Assembly (NCBI GenBank): GCA_003343845.1
Contig: QAKK01000029.1
Coordinates: forward strand, 1 to 14,544
Reading direction: 5' to 3'
Source: Oscillospiraceae bacterium
Lineage (GTDB): Bacteria; Bacillota; Clostridia; Oscillospirales; CAG-272
DNA length: 14,544 nucleotides
Notes under the pieces: model-generated
The model's input: only the letters and a program-made list of their open reading frames with translations
Told to the model about the DNA's origin: nothing
Database searches by the model: none
Position numbers and translations under genes: made by a program
In this document: positions 13,041 to 14,544 of the stretch, piece after piece
Layout of the letters: each line of letters opens with the position of its first letter
How positions within the stretch are numbered: the stretch's first letter is position 1

Positions 13041-13361
13041 TCATTCTCCTCCCAGTGCATCCAGCACTCTTTTTCTTGCTTCGTTTTCATCCTTCGGAAC
13101 ATCAAAGCGCCGTTTCCGTGTGTTCGCGTGCGTTTCACCGCCGCATGTGTGTCTTTTCAGCGCATCCTCGGCTTCCTCCGGCGTTTCATACGCACCGAAG
13201 CCGACCACATACAGCCCCGTACCGCCGCACAGGAACCTGACCTCGGCAAGGCGGATCGCGGAATAGGTGAACGACCGTATATTGCATACCGTCGCTTTGT
13301 TGACGCGGTATTTTTCCCCACGCCATGTGTCAAGTACATAGACCTCGTCGCCGATTTTCAT
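13041..13361 (-). CDS. Hypothetical protein, 106 residues
   Basis: A small protein with a beta-rich N-terminus (MKIGDEVYVLDTWRGEKY, then VNKATVCNIRSFTYSAIRLAEVRF) that could be an SH3-like barrel, followed by a helix (ETPEEAEDALKRH) and a basic C-terminus (ANTRKRRFDVPKDENEARKR). I do not recognise the family; a nucleic acid binding or adaptor role is imaginable. Its ATG overlaps the replication protein stop as ATGA, and GGAGG lies eight bases upstream. Confidence 0.72.
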   Translation of the reverse strand: MKIGDEVYVLDTWRGEKYRVNKATVCNIRSFTYSAIRLAEVRFLCGGTGLYVVGFGAYETPEEAEDALKRHTCGGETHANTRKRRFDVPKDENEARKRVLDALGGE

Positions 13362-14068
13362 GTTTTGCCGCCTCCGTAGGACTTGTCCAGCGCCTTCGCA
13401 AAGAACTCGTCCGTGTCAAAGCTCTGCGGCTTCTTTGTAGCCTTCGGCGCTTTCTCGGCAGCGTCCCGTTTTTCCCATGTACGCACGGCGGCGCGCCAGT
13501 CTTTCATCGGATTCTTACCGACTTTCCAACCGTTCGCGGCGTAGAAGTCCCAGAATTGCTCGGCATCCACGGCGTTGCCTCTCTCCCGGCAGTATGCCGC
13601 GACCTCTTCCACCGTGGGGGGCGTGAAGCGCGGAGCGCTGCCATTTTTCGTGGGCTCTCGCAAATGGTCGGTGGCAGAGGGGGACACTACAGGGGGTAAT
13701 ATATAAGATTCCTTCTCATACTCTTTCTCTTTCTCTTTCTCATTCTCCTTCTCTTTCTCGTTGCGGTTTTTTCCTACTTCGTCACATCTTGACGGTATCT
13801 TGTCGGTATCTTCACCGTATCTTGACGGTATCTTATCATCATCCTTCGCTTTTTCTCTGCCTTTTGCGCCATCACTTTTGCGCTTTGCAGCGTCCAGCGT
13901 CGGCTTAATCAAGTCAAAGATCGCGCCGGCTGCATCGGACAGCTCGGGCAGATTGCCGTACAGCGCATAATCGGCTATCGCATCGTAGATTGCCGCCCTG
14001 TCCGCCGCCTTTTTCAGACGGCGGATGGCGTCAAAATAGGAGCGATAGAATGTAAACTGCTCCCGCAT
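13358..14068 (-). CDS. DUF6291/DnaD-like phage replication protein
   Basis: A 236-residue predicted replication initiator or helicase-loading protein. Residues about 5-75 (FTFYRSYFDAIRRL, YDAIADYALYG, IFDLIKPTLDAAKRK) match the DUF6291-type N-terminus. Residues 147-200 (PPTVEEVAAYC, FWDFYAANGWKVGK, MKDWRAAVRTWEK) are the C-terminal motif of many Firmicute phage replisome organisers. The linker (residues 76-122) is charged and holds a Lys/Glu repeat at 102-120. The underlying DNA carries four tandem 11-bp repeats and a pyrimidine tract, so the gene probably contains the replication origin. It begins eight bases after the ssb stop; GAGGTG overlapping that stop serves as its binding site. Confidence 0.83.
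   Translation of the reverse strand: MREQFTFYRSYFDAIRRLKKAADRAAIYDAIADYALYGNLPELSDAAGAIFDLIKPTLDAAKRKSDGAKGREKAKDDDKIPSRYGEDTDKIPSRCDEVGKNRNEKEKENEKEKEKEYEKESYILPPVVSPSATDHLREPTKNGSAPRFTPPTVEEVAAYCRERGNAVDAEQFWDFYAANGWKVGKNPMKDWRAAVRTWEKRDAAEKAPKATKKPQSFDTDEFFAKALDKSYGGGKT
13697..13760. repeat. AT-rich block and polypurine/polypyrimidine tract next to the iterons
   Basis: Bases 13697-13710 are almost all A/T, and 13721-13759 are pyrimidine except for one A on the plus strand, made of imperfect hexamers CTCTTT/TTCTC. The tract encodes the Lys/Glu repeat of the replication protein. Next to the iterons, the two blocks could be a DNA-unwinding region and a strand-asymmetric element of a replication origin. 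Confidence 0.5.
13791..13834. repeat. Four tandem 11-bp repeats, candidate origin iterons
   Basis: Four contiguous 11-base units lie inside the replication protein gene: minus-strand AAGATACCGTC, AAGATACGGTG, AAGATACCGAC and AAGATACCGTC. Seven bases (AAGATAC) are invariant. The period is one helical turn and not a multiple of three, so the same DNA word is read in all three frames (encoding KIPSRYGEDTDKIPSRC), which points to selection on the DNA rather than on the protein. A degenerate copy may precede at 13780-13790. Confidence 0.7.
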
Positions 14069-14076
14069 CGCACACC

Positions 14077-14496
14077 TCAGAATGGCAAATCTTCTTCGTC
14101 CGGGTTTACTTCCTCCATCTTCGGCGCTCCGTATGCCTCCGGCGCATATGTACCGCTCGGCGCTTCCGATGCTGCCTTGCTCTCGACAAAGCCGACCTCG
14201 TCCGCAAGGACTTCTGTGACATAACGCTTACTGCCGTTGTTGTCGGTGTACGACCGCGTCTGAATCGAGCCGCACACAAGAATCGGCTTGCCTTTTTTGA
14301 AGTATTGCCCGACAAACTCTGCCGTCTTTCGCCATGCAACGATGTTGATGAAGTCGGTCTTCTGCTCCGCGTCCTTGCTGACCCGGCGGTTGACCGCGAT
14401 GGTAAACGACACCACCGAAAGACCGCTCTGCGTCTGCTTGACCTCCGGGTCTGCGGTCAGATTGCCGATCAGGATAACCTTGTTCAAACTTGCCAT
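14077..14496 (-). CDS. ssb: Single-stranded DNA binding protein
   Basis: A 139-residue SSB. The OB-fold occupies residues about 1-105, with MASLNKVILIGNLTADPEVK at the start, then SVVSFTIAVNRR, TDFINIVAWRKTAEFV, YFKKGKPILVCGSIQTRSY and YVTEVLADEVGFVES. A short flexible linker rich in Ala, Pro and Glu is followed by the acidic tip DEEDLPF, which recruits other replication and repair proteins. It coats single-stranded DNA during phage replication. The start at 14494-14496 has AAGGAGA about eight bases upstream. It is followed eight bases later by the replication protein gene, and is slightly shorter than chromosomal SSBs because of its short linker. Confidence 0.96.
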   Translation of the reverse strand: MASLNKVILIGNLTADPEVKQTQSGLSVVSFTIAVNRRVSKDAEQKTDFINIVAWRKTAEFVGQYFKKGKPILVCGSIQTRSYTDNNGSKRYVTEVLADEVGFVESKAASEAPSGTYAPEAYGAPKMEEVNPDEEDLPF

Positions 14497-14517
14497 TGTT
14501 CATTCTCCTTTGTGTAT

Positions 14518-14536
14518 CGCGCATAGCGCGTTTTTT
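14518..14536 (+). terminator. Short hairpin with T-run at the window edge
   Basis: CGCGC (14518-14522), ATA and GCGCG (14526-14530) are followed on the plus strand by six T residues, a minimal Rho-independent terminator. No plus-strand gene ends here, so it may instead be an mRNA structure just upstream of the ssb ribosome binding site. The stem is only five base pairs. Confidence 0.35.
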
Positions 14537-14544
14537 CATTGTAG

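Noticed and set aside
13711..13760. Hexamer microsatellite as a phase-variation switch
   Set aside because: The units are six bases, so gain or loss keeps the reading frame, and the copies are imperfect; an on/off switch is not expected.

Overview
The window is a stretch of a tailed double-stranded DNA bacteriophage or prophage that most likely infects a Clostridia-type Firmicute. This is inferred from strong AGGAGG-type ribosome binding sites, an N4-gp56-family capsid protein with a Prp-like cysteine protease beside it, a DUF6291/DnaD-like replication protein, and several small cysteine-rich proteins of types common in gut Firmicute phages. No integrase, repressor/cro pair or lysis gene is present, so the lifestyle cannot be read from this window.

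The layout has three parts. (1) Positions 14496 to 9117, minus strand, form the replication, recombination and modification module: single-stranded DNA binding protein, DUF6291/DnaD-like replication protein (with a candidate iteron origin inside its gene), four or more small proteins, a PAPS-reductase/PP-loop protein, an ASCH protein, an adenine-N6 DNA methyltransferase, a RusA resolvase and two more small proteins. The genes are packed tightly, with repeated four-base ATGA stop/start overlaps, so they are probably one translationally coupled operon. (2) Positions about 8136 to 9133, plus strand, form an oppositely oriented island of about 1 kb. It holds a consensus promoter, an internally duplicated acidic 154-residue protein, an overlapping 60-residue helix-turn-helix protein and two stem-loop terminators. 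A second consensus promoter then drives a gene-free, highly structured segment of about 150 nt that ends in a bidirectional terminator; it looks like an unannotated small RNA. (3) Positions 8027 to 1, minus strand, form the packaging and head module: small terminase, large terminase, portal, Prp-like protease, scaffold, major capsid, a small conserved head-region protein, a collagen-like fibre protein, and the start of another structural gene cut by the window edge.

The head genes fit one maturation scheme. The Prp-like protease lies exactly where a prohead protease is expected, and both the scaffold and the capsid carry the same N-terminal LxLFDG segment around residues 13-18, similar to known Prp cleavage sites. 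A 14-bp sequence is repeated exactly upstream of the terminase block and upstream of the scaffold block, which suggests shared late regulation. No stretch longer than 300 bases lacks a gene; the longest gene-free part (8864-9116) holds two terminators, a promoter and the putative small RNA.
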